From assembly GCF_016907955.1 (NCBI RefSeq), contig NZ_JAFBCX010000009.1:186001-250000 (forward strand): DNA of 64,000 bases, written 5' to 3'. Positions 34,771 through 42,902 of the stretch are shown here, one piece after another. The translations under genes were made by a program, and so were the position numbers. Under the pieces are notes generated by a model, which had not been told where the DNA came from, searched no databases, and saw only the letters and a program-made list of their open reading frames with translations. The number at the start of each line of letters is the position of its first letter. Positions within the stretch are counted from its first letter, which is position 1. The stretch comes from Lentzea nigeriaca. Its GTDB lineage: Bacteria; Actinomycetota; Actinomycetes; Mycobacteriales; Pseudonocardiaceae.

Positions 34771-35753
34771 AGTTCCGTCGACTCGGCCGCAGCGGCCTGT
34801 CCATCAGCGAGATCTCGTACGGCAACTGGCTCACCCACGGGTCGCAGGTTGAGGAAGAGCAGGCGCACGCCTGCGTGAAGGCGGCGCTCGAGTCGGGAAT
34901 CACGACCTTCGACACCGCCGACGTCTACGCCAACACGGCCGCGGAGTCGGTGCTCGGCCGCGCGCTCAAGGGTGAGCGGCGCGAGTCGCTGGAGATCCTG
35001 ACGAAGGTCTACTGGCCGACCGGTCCCGGCGGCCCCAACGACCGCGGGCTCGGCCGCAAGCACATCATGGAGTCGGCCAACGCGTCGCTGAAGCGCCTGC
35101 AGACCGACTACGTCGACCTCTACCAGGCCCACCGGTTCGACTACAGCGTGCCGCTGGAAGAGACGATGCTGGCGTTCGCCGACCTCGTCCGCCAGGGCAA
35201 GGTCCTCTACGTCGGTGTGTCCGAGTGGACCGCCGAGCAGATCACCCGCGGTGCCGCGCTGGCGCGTGAGCTGCAGATCCCGTTCGTGTCGCACCAGCCG
35301 CAGTACTCGATGCTGTGGCGCGTCATCGAGCCGCAGGTCATTCCGGCCTGTGAGCGCGAGGGTCTGAGCCAGATCGTCTTCTCCCCGGTCGCGCAGGGCA
35401 TCCTGACCGGCAAGTACCTGCCGGGAGCCGACGTGCCCGAGGGCTCGCGTCTCGCCGACGCGCGCGGGTCGCAGATGATCGCGCGCTGGATGCGTGACGA
35501 CGTGCTGAACGCCGTGCAGCAGCTCAAGCCGATCGCCGAGGAAGCCGGCGTCACGATGGCGCAGCTCGCGGTCGCGTGGGTGCTGAAGAACCCGAACGTC
35601 GCGTCCGCGATCATCGGCGCGTCACGTCCGGAGCAGGTCTACGAGAACGTCAAGGCCATCGACGTCGAGCTCGACGACGACGTGCTCAAGCAGATCGACA
35701 CGGTTCTCGAAGGCGTCATCACCGACGACCCGAGGCTGACCGCCCAGGGTTAG
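34767..35753 (+). CDS. Aldo/keto reductase (Kv-beta-like)
   Basis: The 328-aa NADPH-dependent oxidoreductase has the catalytic tetrad visible as TFDTADVYAN (Asp and Tyr), LTKVYW (Lys) and YQAHRFD (His). IIGASRPEQVYENV near the C-terminus binds the NADP phosphate. It most resembles the AKR12/voltage-gated channel beta-subunit-like group. The start overlaps the methyltransferase stop (ATGA). The stop overlaps a convergent small gene by four bases. Confidence 0.88.
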   Translation: MKFRRLGRSGLSISEISYGNWLTHGSQVEEEQAHACVKAALESGITTFDTADVYANTAAESVLGRALKGERRESLEILTKVYWPTGPGGPNDRGLGRKHIMESANASLKRLQTDYVDLYQAHRFDYSVPLEETMLAFADLVRQGKVLYVGVSEWTAEQITRGAALARELQIPFVSHQPQYSMLWRVIEPQVIPACEREGLSQIVFSPVAQGILTGKYLPGADVPEGSRLADARGSQMIARWMRDDVLNAVQQLKPIAEEAGVTMAQLAVAWVLKNPNVASAIIGASRPEQVYENVKAIDVELDDDVLKQIDTVLEGVITDDPRLTAQG

Positions 35754-35950
35754 TTGACCGGGTGGAGGCTCATCGGGCCGTACACCTCGGATTCCGAGCG
35801 CAGCAGCGTGACCTGCTCGACCCCGGCGTCGAGCAGGTCACGCCACTCGGCGCTGAACCACTCCTCCGCCTCCGTCTGGTCGGCGAACGCCACGTCCGGG
35901 CCCGCGACGTCGCGGCCTTGTGCATCCTGGTAGCGCCAGCGGAACTCCAT
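35750..35950 (-). CDS. Small conserved hypothetical protein
   Basis: The 66-aa acidic protein begins MEFRWRYQDAQGRDVAGPD and has a beta-strand, helix (EAEEWFSAEWRDLL) and strand (VEQVTLLR) pattern. It is a widespread actinobacterial small protein of unknown role, to my recollection. It sits tail-to-tail with the aldo/keto reductase and head-to-head with cobU, with only 16 bp to the cobU start. Confidence 0.6.
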   Translation of the reverse strand: MEFRWRYQDAQGRDVAGPDVAFADQTEAEEWFSAEWRDLLDAGVEQVTLLRSESEVYGPMSLHPVN

Positions 35951-35966
35951 GGACGAAGGCTAACTC

Positions 35967-36506
35967 TTGTCATCTCGCACGCTCGTGCTCGGCGGAGCGC
36001 GTTCAGGCAAGTCAGCGCACGCGGAAGGCCTGCTCACCGACGCGGCCGTGACTTACGTCGCAACCGCGCGCAGGTACCCCGGCGACCCGGACTGGGACGC
36101 GCGCATCGCTCTGCACGTCGCGCGCCGTCCGTCCACCTGGCACACGGTCGAGGCACCGGCGCCACCCGACCTGCCCGCGCTGCTCACCGCGACGCAGTAC
36201 GAGGACCCGCCGATCCTGGTCGACGACCTGTCGACGTGGCTGGTCGGCGTGCTCGACGACGCCGACGCGTGGGAAGGCCACGGTGCGGACTTGATCGAAC
36301 GCTACGTGGACGAGCTGGTGCGTTCAGTAGCGATGTGTCGAACGCGACTCGTGCTGGTGACCGCGGAGGTCGGCCTCGGGGTTGTTCCGTCGACGCGCTC
36401 AGGCAGACTCTTCCGCGATCACCTCGGTGCGCTCAACGCGCGCATCGCCGAGGTGTGCGACGAGGTAATGCTGCTCGTCGCGGGCATCCCGTTGAGACTG
36501 CGTTAA
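35967..36506 (+). CDS. cobU: Adenosylcobinamide kinase / adenosylcobinamide-phosphate guanylyltransferase
   Basis: The 179-aa enzyme catalyses two steps of nucleotide-loop assembly in cobalamin synthesis. The P-loop GGARSGKSAHAE is at residues 9-20, followed by VTYVATARRYPGD and ILVDDLSTWLV (metal and guanylyl site). TEVGLG-type motif appears as TAEVGLGVVP, and LFRDHLGALNARIAEV is the characteristic CobU end. A TTG start at 35967 is used. It heads the cobU-cobT-cobS operon. Confidence 0.9.
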   Translation: MSSRTLVLGGARSGKSAHAEGLLTDAAVTYVATARRYPGDPDWDARIALHVARRPSTWHTVEAPAPPDLPALLTATQYEDPPILVDDLSTWLVGVLDDADAWEGHGADLIERYVDELVRSVAMCRTRLVLVTAEVGLGVVPSTRSGRLFRDHLGALNARIAEVCDEVMLLVAGIPLRLR

Positions 36507-36517
36507 GGAGCGACCTG

Positions 36518-37561
36518 GTGAGCACCGAGTTCCCGCCGGTTGAACCGCCGGACGAGACAGTTCTGCGCGAGGCCGAGGCCCGGCACGCGGTGCTGACCAA
36601 GCCGGTCGGCTCGCTCGGCCGGCTCGAGGAGCTGGGCAACTGGATCGCGGCGTGCCAGGGCGTCGTGCCGCCGAAGCCGTTCGTGCGGCCGCGCGTCGTC
36701 GTGTTCGCCGGCGATCACGGCGTGACGGCTCAGGGCGTGTCGGCGTACCCGAGCGAGGTGACCGGCCAGATGGTCGCGAACTTCCTCACGGGCGGCGCTG
36801 CGGTGAACGTGCTCGCGCAGGTCGCGGGCGCCACGGTGCGCGTGGTCGACATGGCCGTCGACGCCGACACCCCGGACGCGGTCAGCACGCACAAGGTGCG
36901 GCGCTCGTCCGGGTCGATCGACCGCGAGGACGCGCTCACCCGCGAGGAGTGTGAACGCGCGATCGCCGCCGGGCGCGCCATCGCCGACGAGGAGGTCGAC
37001 GCGGGCGCCGACGTGCTGGTCGCCGGCGACATGGGCATCGGCAACACGACGCCGTCCGCCGTGCTGATCGCGTCGCTGACGGGGTCGGAGCCGGTCGCGG
37101 TCGTCGGCCGCGGCACGGGCATCGACGACCAGGCGTGGATGCGCAAGACGGCGGCGATCCGGGACGCACTGCGCCGGGCGCGCCTGGTGATCAGCGACCC
37201 GATCGCGTTGCTCGCCACGGCCGGTGGTGCCGACCTCGCCGCGATGGCCGGGTTCCTGGCGCAGGCCGCGGTGCGACGGACTCCTGTTGTGCTCGACGGC
37301 GTCGTCGTCGGTGCGGCGGCTGTCGTCGCCGAGGAGCTGGCGCCGGGTGCGCGTGAGTGGTGGGTCGCCGGGCACCAGTCGGCCGAGCCCGCGCACGCGA
37401 TCGCGCTCGGGCACCTCAACCTGAAGCCGCTGCTCGAGTTCGAGATGCGGCTCGGCGAGGGGTCCGGTGCCGTGGCGGCGCTGCCGTTGCTGATCTCGGC
37501 GGTGAAGGTGCTCGCGGAGATGGCGACGTTCAAGAGCGCCGGCGTCACGAACAAGGAATGA
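36518..37561 (+). CDS. cobT: Nicotinate-nucleotide-dimethylbenzimidazole phosphoribosyltransferase
   Basis: The 347-aa enzyme activates dimethylbenzimidazole as alpha-ribazole phosphate for the lower ligand of cobalamin. Motifs: KPVGSLGRLEELGNWIA, FAGDHGVTAQGVSAYPSEVT, GDMGIGNTTPSAVL, and the C-terminal catalytic Glu region LKPLLEFEMRLGEGSGA. The GTG at 36518 follows AAGGAG. Its stop overlaps the cobS start (ATGA). Confidence 0.93.
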   Translation: MSTEFPPVEPPDETVLREAEARHAVLTKPVGSLGRLEELGNWIAACQGVVPPKPFVRPRVVVFAGDHGVTAQGVSAYPSEVTGQMVANFLTGGAAVNVLAQVAGATVRVVDMAVDADTPDAVSTHKVRRSSGSIDREDALTREECERAIAAGRAIADEEVDAGADVLVAGDMGIGNTTPSAVLIASLTGSEPVAVVGRGTGIDDQAWMRKTAAIRDALRRARLVISDPIALLATAGGADLAAMAGFLAQAAVRRTPVVLDGVVVGAAAVVAEELAPGAREWWVAGHQSAEPAHAIALGHLNLKPLLEFEMRLGEGSGAVAALPLLISAVKVLAEMATFKSAGVTNKE

Positions 37562-38259
37562 AGCTCGCGTTCTCCTGGCTGACCGTCTTGCCGTTGCGTG
37601 TCGACGACGTCGACGTCAAAGCGGCAGGACGGGCCATTGCATGCACGCCCGTTGTCGGCGTGGCGCTCGGCGCGTTCGTAGTCGGCGTGCTCAAGCTGCT
37701 TGCGATATCCAATATATCGGCGTTGGTGGCCGGGTTTTTGGTCGTCGGCGTCGTCGCTCTTGCAACGCGGGGCATGCACCTCGACGGGCTCGCCGACACC
37801 GCCGACGGGCTCGGTTGCTACGGACCGCCGGAGCGCGCGCTCCAGGTCATGAAGGACGGCGGCGCCGGGCCGTTCGGTGTCGTCACGCTGATCGTCGTGC
37901 TGGGAGCGCAGGCCGCTGCGCTCCCCCACGCTCGGTGGGGCGTCGTCGTGCTGGCGTTCGCGGCGAGCCGGGCCGCGTTCGGGATCTGCTGCATGCGTGG
38001 CGTGCCCGCCGCACGACCTGAGGGGCTTGGTGCGCTTGTTGCGGGCACACAGCATCCGATGGTGGTCGCCGGGACCTGGGTGGTTCTTGCCGCCGCGGCT
38101 GTTCCGCTCGGCTGGCGGGCGGTCGTCGCCGTCGTCGTGGCGGCCGCGCTGGTGTGGTTGCTCGTGAAGCACACCGGAAAGCGTTTCGGCGGCATCACCG
38201 GTGATGTGCTCGGTGCTGCCGCCGAAATCGCGCTTCTGGCCGTTCTGGTGATCGCCTAG
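37558..38259 (+). CDS. cobS: Adenosylcobinamide-GDP ribazoletransferase (cobalamin synthase)
   Basis: The 233-aa integral membrane enzyme joins adenosylcobinamide-GDP with alpha-ribazole(-phosphate). It has the conserved TRGMHLDGLADTADGLG block and KDGGAGPFGVVTLI near the active site, with five to six hydrophobic helices. The AT-rich motif at 37702-37720 lies in the second helix and encodes AISNISA with two ATA codons, unusual for this high-GC gene. It is translationally coupled to cobT. Confidence 0.92.
   Translation: MKLAFSWLTVLPLRVDDVDVKAAGRAIACTPVVGVALGAFVVGVLKLLAISNISALVAGFLVVGVVALATRGMHLDGLADTADGLGCYGPPERALQVMKDGGAGPFGVVTLIVVLGAQAAALPHARWGVVVLAFAASRAAFGICCMRGVPAARPEGLGALVAGTQHPMVVAGTWVVLAAAAVPLGWRAVVAVVVAAALVWLLVKHTGKRFGGITGDVLGAAAEIALLAVLVIA
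37702..37720. repeat. AT-rich iterated motif inside cobS
   Basis: GCGATATCCAATATATCGG shares its 3' 17 bases, plus the following CG, with the site inside the metallopeptidase gene (13249-13267). The reading direction relative to the host gene is opposite in the two genes. Confidence 0.6.
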
Positions 38260-38269
38260 CCCAGGAGCC

Positions 38270-39361
38270 CTACGAGTGCAGGACGGTCATCCAGCCGTGG
38301 GTGTCGGCGACGTGGCCGTGCTGGATGCCGGTCAAGCGCTCGCGCAGCTTCATCGTCACCGCGCCGGAGCCACCGTCGCCGATCGTGAACTCGCCGCCCG
38401 CGTGCTTGACGTGGCCGACCGGCGTGATGACCGCGGCCGTGCCGCAGGCGAACACCTCGGTGAGCTCACCGGAAGCGTTGGCCTTCTCCCACTCGTCCGT
38501 CGAGATGCGACGCTCCTCAACGGACAGTCCGAGGTCGGAAGCCAGCTGCAGCAACGAGCTCCGGGTGATGCCGGGCAGCAGCGTGCCGGTCAGCTCCGGG
38601 GTGACGACCTTGTCGCCGAAGACGAAGAACAAGTTCATGCCGCCCATCTCCTCGACCCAGCGGCGTTCCACCGCGTCGAGCCAGACGACCTGGTCGCAGC
38701 CCTTCTCTGCGGCCTGCGCCTGCGCCACGAGGGACGCGGCGTAGTTGCCGGCGAACTTGGCGGCGCCGGTGCCACCGGGGGCGGCGCGGACGTACTCGGT
38801 CGAGAGCCACACGCTCACCGGGCGGATTCCACCCGTGAAGTAGGAGCCCGCGGGGGAGGCGATCAGCACGTAGATGTACTCGGACGCGGGTCGCACGCCG
38901 AGGCCGGCTTCCGTGGAGAACATGAACGGCCGCAGGTAGAGCGACTCCTCCTCGGCCGTCGGCACCCAGCGGCTGTCGACCGCGAGGATCTGCCGGACGG
39001 ACTCCAGGAAGAGCTCGTCGGGAAGTTCGGGCATCGCCATGCGGCGGGCCGAGGCGCGGAAGCGCTCGGCGTTGGCCGCGGGGCGGAAGGACGCGATCGA
39101 ACCGTCGGGCTGGCGGTAGGCCTTGAGCCCTTCGAAGATCGCTTGGCCGTAGTGCAGCACCATTGCCGCGGGGTCGAGTGAGAGGGAGCTGTAGGGGCCG
39201 ACTTCAGCGTCGTGCCAGCCCTTCTCGCGGTTCCAGCGGATCGTCACCATGTGGTCGGTGAAGTGCTGCCCGAAGCCCGGCTTGGCAAGTACCTCCGCTA
39301 CGCGCTCCGGGGTCGCCGGGTGCGGGTGGGGAGTCCGGGTGAAAGGCAACTCGCTCGTCAT
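38270..39361 (-). CDS. ilvE: Branched-chain amino acid aminotransferase
   Basis: The 363-aa PLP enzyme interconverts Leu, Ile and Val with their keto acids. It is the BCAT fold-type IV group II form: HYGQAIFEGLKAYRQPDG, RASARRMAMPELP, GGTGAAKFAGNYAAS (PLP lysine), NLFFVFGDK, TGTLLPGITRSSLL, and EVFACGTAAVITPVG. The length and location match Rv2210c. It converges on cobS with a 10-bp gap. The ATG at 39361 starts just before ELPFTRTPHPHP, typical for actinobacterial IlvE. Confidence 0.93.
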   Translation of the reverse strand: MTSELPFTRTPHPHPATPERVAEVLAKPGFGQHFTDHMVTIRWNREKGWHDAEVGPYSSLSLDPAAMVLHYGQAIFEGLKAYRQPDGSIASFRPAANAERFRASARRMAMPELPDELFLESVRQILAVDSRWVPTAEEESLYLRPFMFSTEAGLGVRPASEYIYVLIASPAGSYFTGGIRPVSVWLSTEYVRAAPGGTGAAKFAGNYAASLVAQAQAAEKGCDQVVWLDAVERRWVEEMGGMNLFFVFGDKVVTPELTGTLLPGITRSSLLQLASDLGLSVEERRISTDEWEKANASGELTEVFACGTAAVITPVGHVKHAGGEFTIGDGGSGAVTMKLRERLTGIQHGHVADTHGWMTVLHS

Positions 39362-39453
39362 GTGAGCACGGTAACCCGCTGGTCGGGATACAGAAAATCG
39401 TCTTCTCAAAACTCGGACGTCCTACTAAGTCAGGCTCTATAGAGTGGCCCGCC

Positions 39454-39732
39454 ATGACCAAGGAAGAAGGATCTTCGTTAGGGGCCGACGTCCGCACTGT
39501 CGCGCAGGCCGCGCTGCTCGTCCTCGGCACCGGCGTGACGGTTCTGGACGGCTGGATGCTCGGTGGCGTCGGGGGCGTCGTCGGCGCGGTGATCGCCGCC
39601 GTGATCTTCCTGTTCTGCTACTACTCCATCGCGAAGGGCAGCGAGGCGAACAACGGCCGCATCATCGGGCTTGCGGTGTGTGTTGGCGTGACGCTGCTCG
39701 TCTTCCTCTCAGTGTGGCTGTCAAACCGATGA
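39454..39732 (+). CDS. Small membrane protein
   Basis: The 92-aa protein has three hydrophobic stretches (VAQAALLVLGTGVTVL, VGGVVGAVIAAVIFLFCYYSI, IIGLAVCVGVTLLVFLSVWL) and a charged N-terminus. No family recognised. Its last 71 bp overlap the convergent APC permease gene tail-to-tail, with both frames open; both products look plausible by hydrophobicity. Confidence 0.55.
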   Translation: MTKEEGSSLGADVRTVAQAALLVLGTGVTVLDGWMLGGVGGVVGAVIAAVIFLFCYYSIAKGSEANNGRIIGLAVCVGVTLLVFLSVWLSNR

Positions 39733-40894
39733 GTCCCGTGCCCGCGCCCAGCCCCGCGACGGAGATGAGCAGCGCGGGCACCGGCGTGCTCATCGCGAGC
39801 AGCACCGAGAGCCCGAGGCCGAGGCAGGCCGTGCGCATCGGCCACGTGCGGTCGTTCTGTAGCAACACGCGCGCCGACGCGTTCGTGAAAGCGTAGAAGA
39901 AGAGCGTCGCGCACGCGGCCACGCCCAGTGCGATCGCCATCGGCAGAAGCGTGGCGAGCGCGGAACCGGCGACGACGGTGAGCGTGAGCACGACAGGCTT
40001 GAGGCGGGCAGGCAGGTCGCCCTCCTCCACGAGTCCGGTGAGCGTGCGGTGTGCGGACAGCAGAACGAAGTGCAGTGCGGCCACTCCGGCCACCGCCGCG
40101 GCGATCTGCACGAGCGGCACCAACGCGGACGCGTCCGCCGCGACGAGCGCGTCTCGCAGCGGCGCCGGTGACAACGCGAGGCGCGCGCTGCCGAGTTGGC
40201 GAAGCACACCGGCGCCCACGGCCAGATAGACCACGAACGACAGTCCGATGAGGACGGGAATCGCGATCCTCAGCACGGACGCCGAGTGCGGCCGCTCGCC
40301 GCGGTGAGGCGCGGTGATGCGTTCGAAACCCGCGAACGCCATGAACATCAAGCCCGCCACGCCGACGAGTTCGTTGGCCGTGCCCGTCTCCCCCGCCGAC
40401 GGCACCGGCTGGATCGAGAAGCTCGACGCGATGACCAGCGCGAGCACACCGAGGACCACGAGCGACACCAGCGCACTGACACCGGCGGTGAAGCGGAACC
40501 CGACTGCGCCGAGCAGCGCCGTTCCGACGAGGAGGGCGAACGCGCCGATCACCGGCTGGCCCGGCACCACGTACGCGCCGAACATCAGCGCCACCACCGC
40601 CGCCATCGCGCACCGGCCGAGCAGGTGGGCGCTCGCTGTCATCCGTGCGGGCCACACACCGAGCTGCGCGCGCACATATCCGTAACCGCCGCCGACGTCC
40701 GGGTAGGCCCGTGACTGGTCAGCGGTCGAGAAGGCCGAGCACAGGGCGGCGAACGCGGAGATGGCCAGCGCAGGGAGCGTCCACCAGCCCGCAAGGCCTG
40801 CGGCTGGGGCGAATCCGGCGAAGACCCCCGCTCCGAGCACCGCGGGAAGACCGAGCGCGACCGTGACAACGATCTCGCGAGGCGTGTGGGTCAC
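39662..40894 (-). CDS. APC-superfamily amino acid permease
   Basis: The 410-aa transporter has about 11-12 hydrophobic helices. The opening TVALGLPAVLGAGVFAGFAPAAGLAG resembles the unwound helix 1 of amino acid-polyamine-organocation carriers, and VGVAGLMFMAFAGFERI the helix 6 region. Substrate unknown. The GTG at 40894 places the first helix about 12 residues in. It is shorter than typical APC permeases (about 450-500) and its last 24 residues are basic and overlap the neighbouring small gene. Confidence 0.8.
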   Translation of the reverse strand: MTHTPREIVVTVALGLPAVLGAGVFAGFAPAAGLAGWWTLPALAISAFAALCSAFSTADQSRAYPDVGGGYGYVRAQLGVWPARMTASAHLLGRCAMAAVVALMFGAYVVPGQPVIGAFALLVGTALLGAVGFRFTAGVSALVSLVVLGVLALVIASSFSIQPVPSAGETGTANELVGVAGLMFMAFAGFERITAPHRGERPHSASVLRIAIPVLIGLSFVVYLAVGAGVLRQLGSARLALSPAPLRDALVAADASALVPLVQIAAAVAGVAALHFVLLSAHRTLTGLVEEGDLPARLKPVVLTLTVVAGSALATLLPMAIALGVAACATLFFYAFTNASARVLLQNDRTWPMRTACLGLGLSVLLAMSTPVPALLISVAGLGAGTGLIGLTATLRGRRAASRQHTPQAR

Positions 40895-41047
40895 CGGTAC
40901 ACATTCGCAGATGCGGCATCCGGTCGTAACCACCCGGTCGACTGATGAGCGAAATGGGCGAATCGCCACCCAGAGCAACTGTCAACGTCACTGATTGCCG
41001 CCGAACGGGGCGGGGTACGACGTTGGTGGACCAATGGACCTTTAGCA

Positions 41048-41076
41048 TTGGTCACGATTCCGAGCACCCCTACCAC
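41048..41076 (+). promoter_or_regulatory. Possible promoter for pepA
   Basis: TTGGTC (41048-41053) and TACCAC (41071-41076) with a 17-bp spacer lie 20 bp upstream of the pepA start codon. Confidence 0.3.
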
Positions 41077-41096
41077 GCACAACCCTGGAGCAGCAC

Positions 41097-42569
41097 GTGA
41101 CAGCCCCGAAGCTGGCCCTCACCGAAGGTGACCTGAGCACCACCGCCGCGGACGCAGTCGTCGTGGGCACCCTGCAGGGTGCGGACGGTCTGGAGCTCGC
41201 CCCCGGTGCCGAAGCTGTCAGCGCCGCGTTCGACGGCGCGCTGCTCGACGTGCTGGGCACCCTGCGCGCCTCCGGCAAGGCCGACGAGCTCGTGAAGGTG
41301 CCGACGTTCGGCAGGCTCGCCGCCCCGCTCGTGCTGGCCGTCGGCCTCGGCAAGACGGCGGGTGAGGAGCAGGTGCGCCGCGCGTCCGGTGTCGCCGCCC
41401 GCGCGCTGGCCGGCAAGAAGCGCGCGGTCAACACGCTGGCTTCGCTGCACGTCGCCGCGGCCGCCGAGGGCACGCTGCTCGGCGCCTACTCGTTCACCGA
41501 GTACAAGTCGGAGAAGGGCGAGGCCCCGGTCGCGAAGGTCGACCTGGTCGCCGCGGGCTCCAAGGAGAACAAGGCCGCGCTCAAGGCCGCCGTCGCGATC
41601 GCCGAGGCCGTCGCCATCGCGCGCGACTTCGTGAACACGCCGCCGAACGACCTCTACCCCGCGTCGTTCGCCGACCGCGCCGCCAAGCTGGCCACCGCCG
41701 CCGGTCTCGACGTCGAGGTGCTCGACGAGAAGGCGCTGAAGAAGCAGGGCTTCGGCGGCATCCTGGGCGTCGGCGGCGGTTCGTCGCGCCAGCCGCGGCT
41801 CGTGCGCATCTCCTACAAGGGCGCGAAGGCCACCAAGAAGGTCGCGCTGGTCGGCAAGGGCATCACGTTCGACACCGGCGGCATCTCGATCAAGCCGGCC
41901 GCGAACATGGACGAGATGACCTCGGACATGTCCGGCGCCGCCGCGATCGTCGCCACGATGGTGCTCGCCGCGAAGCTCAAGTACCCGCTGGAGATCATCG
42001 CGTCGATCCCGATGGCGGAGAACATGCCGTCCGGCGACGCGTACCGCCCCGGCGACGTGCTGACCATGTACGGCGGCAAGACCGTCGAGGTGCTCAACAC
42101 CGACGCCGAGGGCCGCCTGATCCTGTCCGACGCCATCGTGCGCGCGTGCGAGGACGGCCCGGACTACCTGATCGAGACCGCGACGCTGACCGGCGCGCAG
42201 GTCGTGGCGCTGGGCAAGCGCACCGCGGGTGTCATGGGCTCCGACGAGTTCCGCGACCGCGTGGCGGCCATCGGCACCGCGGTCGGCGAGTCGGCGTGGC
42301 CGATGCCGCTGCCCGAGGAGCTGCGCGCCGACCTCGACTCGCGGCTGGCGGACCTCGCGAACGTCACCGGGCACCGGTGGGGCGGCATGCTCGCGGCCGG
42401 CCTGTTCCTGCGGGAGTTCGTGGCCGAGGGCGTGCAGTGGGCGCACATCGACATCGCCGGCCCGGCGTACCACACGGGTGGCGCGTACGGATACACCTCG
42501 AAGGGCGGCACCGGTGTTCCGGTGCGGACCATCGCGGCCGTGCTCGCGGACATCGCCGCCAACGGCTGA
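41097..42569 (+). CDS. pepA: Leucyl (cytosol) aminopeptidase, M17
   Basis: The 490-aa enzyme removes N-terminal amino acids using two zinc ions. The M17 signature NTDAEGRL and the metal/catalytic block GKGITFDTGGISIKP are present, with NTPPNDLYP at the domain junction and GYTSKGGTGVPVRT near the end. The hexamer-forming N-terminal domain (1-170) is less conserved. The GTG at 41097 follows TGGAGCAGC. It corresponds to Rv2213 (pepB). A good terminator follows. Confidence 0.93.
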   Translation: MTAPKLALTEGDLSTTAADAVVVGTLQGADGLELAPGAEAVSAAFDGALLDVLGTLRASGKADELVKVPTFGRLAAPLVLAVGLGKTAGEEQVRRASGVAARALAGKKRAVNTLASLHVAAAAEGTLLGAYSFTEYKSEKGEAPVAKVDLVAAGSKENKAALKAAVAIAEAVAIARDFVNTPPNDLYPASFADRAAKLATAAGLDVEVLDEKALKKQGFGGILGVGGGSSRQPRLVRISYKGAKATKKVALVGKGITFDTGGISIKPAANMDEMTSDMSGAAAIVATMVLAAKLKYPLEIIASIPMAENMPSGDAYRPGDVLTMYGGKTVEVLNTDAEGRLILSDAIVRACEDGPDYLIETATLTGAQVVALGKRTAGVMGSDEFRDRVAAIGTAVGESAWPMPLPEELRADLDSRLADLANVTGHRWGGMLAAGLFLREFVAEGVQWAHIDIAGPAYHTGGAYGYTSKGGTGVPVRTIAAVLADIAANG

Positions 42570-42583
42570 GTTCGCTCTTCCGG

Positions 42584-42623
42584 ACGGGCGGAGTTCCTCA
42601 CGGGACTCCGCCCGTTTTGTTTT
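42584..42623 (+). terminator. Intrinsic terminator after pepA
   Basis: ACGGGCGGAGT and ACTCCGCCCGT form an 11-bp stem with a 10-nt loop followed by TTTGTTTT, a textbook T-tract rare in this GC-rich sequence. Confidence 0.9.
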
Positions 42624-42718
42624 GCACGGCGTACGCATTTGTTCAAGTGAAATCAGCACCGCGTCCACGTTGGACTCGCCGCCGCGCGCGGCCGATGGGC
42701 TGACGCCGCCAGTGACCG

Positions 42719-42805
42719 CCTTTGCAATGGCTCGTTTGCGATCGACGTCCAACTAGTCATTGCTAAGCAGCAGGTGGGCGGGCGGTGGCGGGACTGATAT
42801 ATCGG
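42719..42805 (-). repeat. 87-bp composite repeat, copy D
   Basis: The 50-bp palindrome (42719-42768, starting CCTTTGCAATGG and ending TCATTGCTAAG plus one base) is followed after exactly 24 nt by ACTGATATATCGG (42793-42805). Orientation is the same as copy B. The centre has changed (GCGATCGACGTCC), but the arms and spacer length are preserved, including an ACCTG next to the palindrome when read in the A direction. Confidence 0.78.
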
Positions 42806-42846
42806 TTGGCGGGGGTGTGGGGCCGCGAACGGCGGGCGGCTGAACG

Positions 42847-42860
42847 GAGACGCGCGTCTC
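42847..42860. promoter_or_regulatory. Perfect palindrome upstream of the OsmC gene
   Basis: GAGACGCGCGTCTC is an uninterrupted 14-bp inverted repeat, 42 bp before the OsmC start. Its placement suits an operator for a dimeric regulator. OsmC/Ohr genes are often controlled by OhrR-type MarR proteins, but the site is not a recognisable OhrR box. Confidence 0.4.
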
Positions 42861-42902
42861 AACGGGCTAGGTCGCGGGAGCCGGTGCGAGGAGGATTTCC
42901 AC

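Larger units (their letters stand above)
42570..42902. other. Intergenic region between pepA and the OsmC gene
   Basis: These 333 bases hold the pepA terminator (42584-42623), composite repeat copy D (42719-42805), and a perfect 14-bp palindrome (42847-42860) near the OsmC start. The remaining sequence 42630-42718 shows no recognisable gene. Confidence 0.6.

Noticed and set aside
2175..42768. Reading the 50-bp palindromes simply as transcription terminators
   Set aside because: They lack T-tracts, one is within a coding region, and pepA already has its own strong terminator before copy D. A secondary role in RNA ends remains possible.
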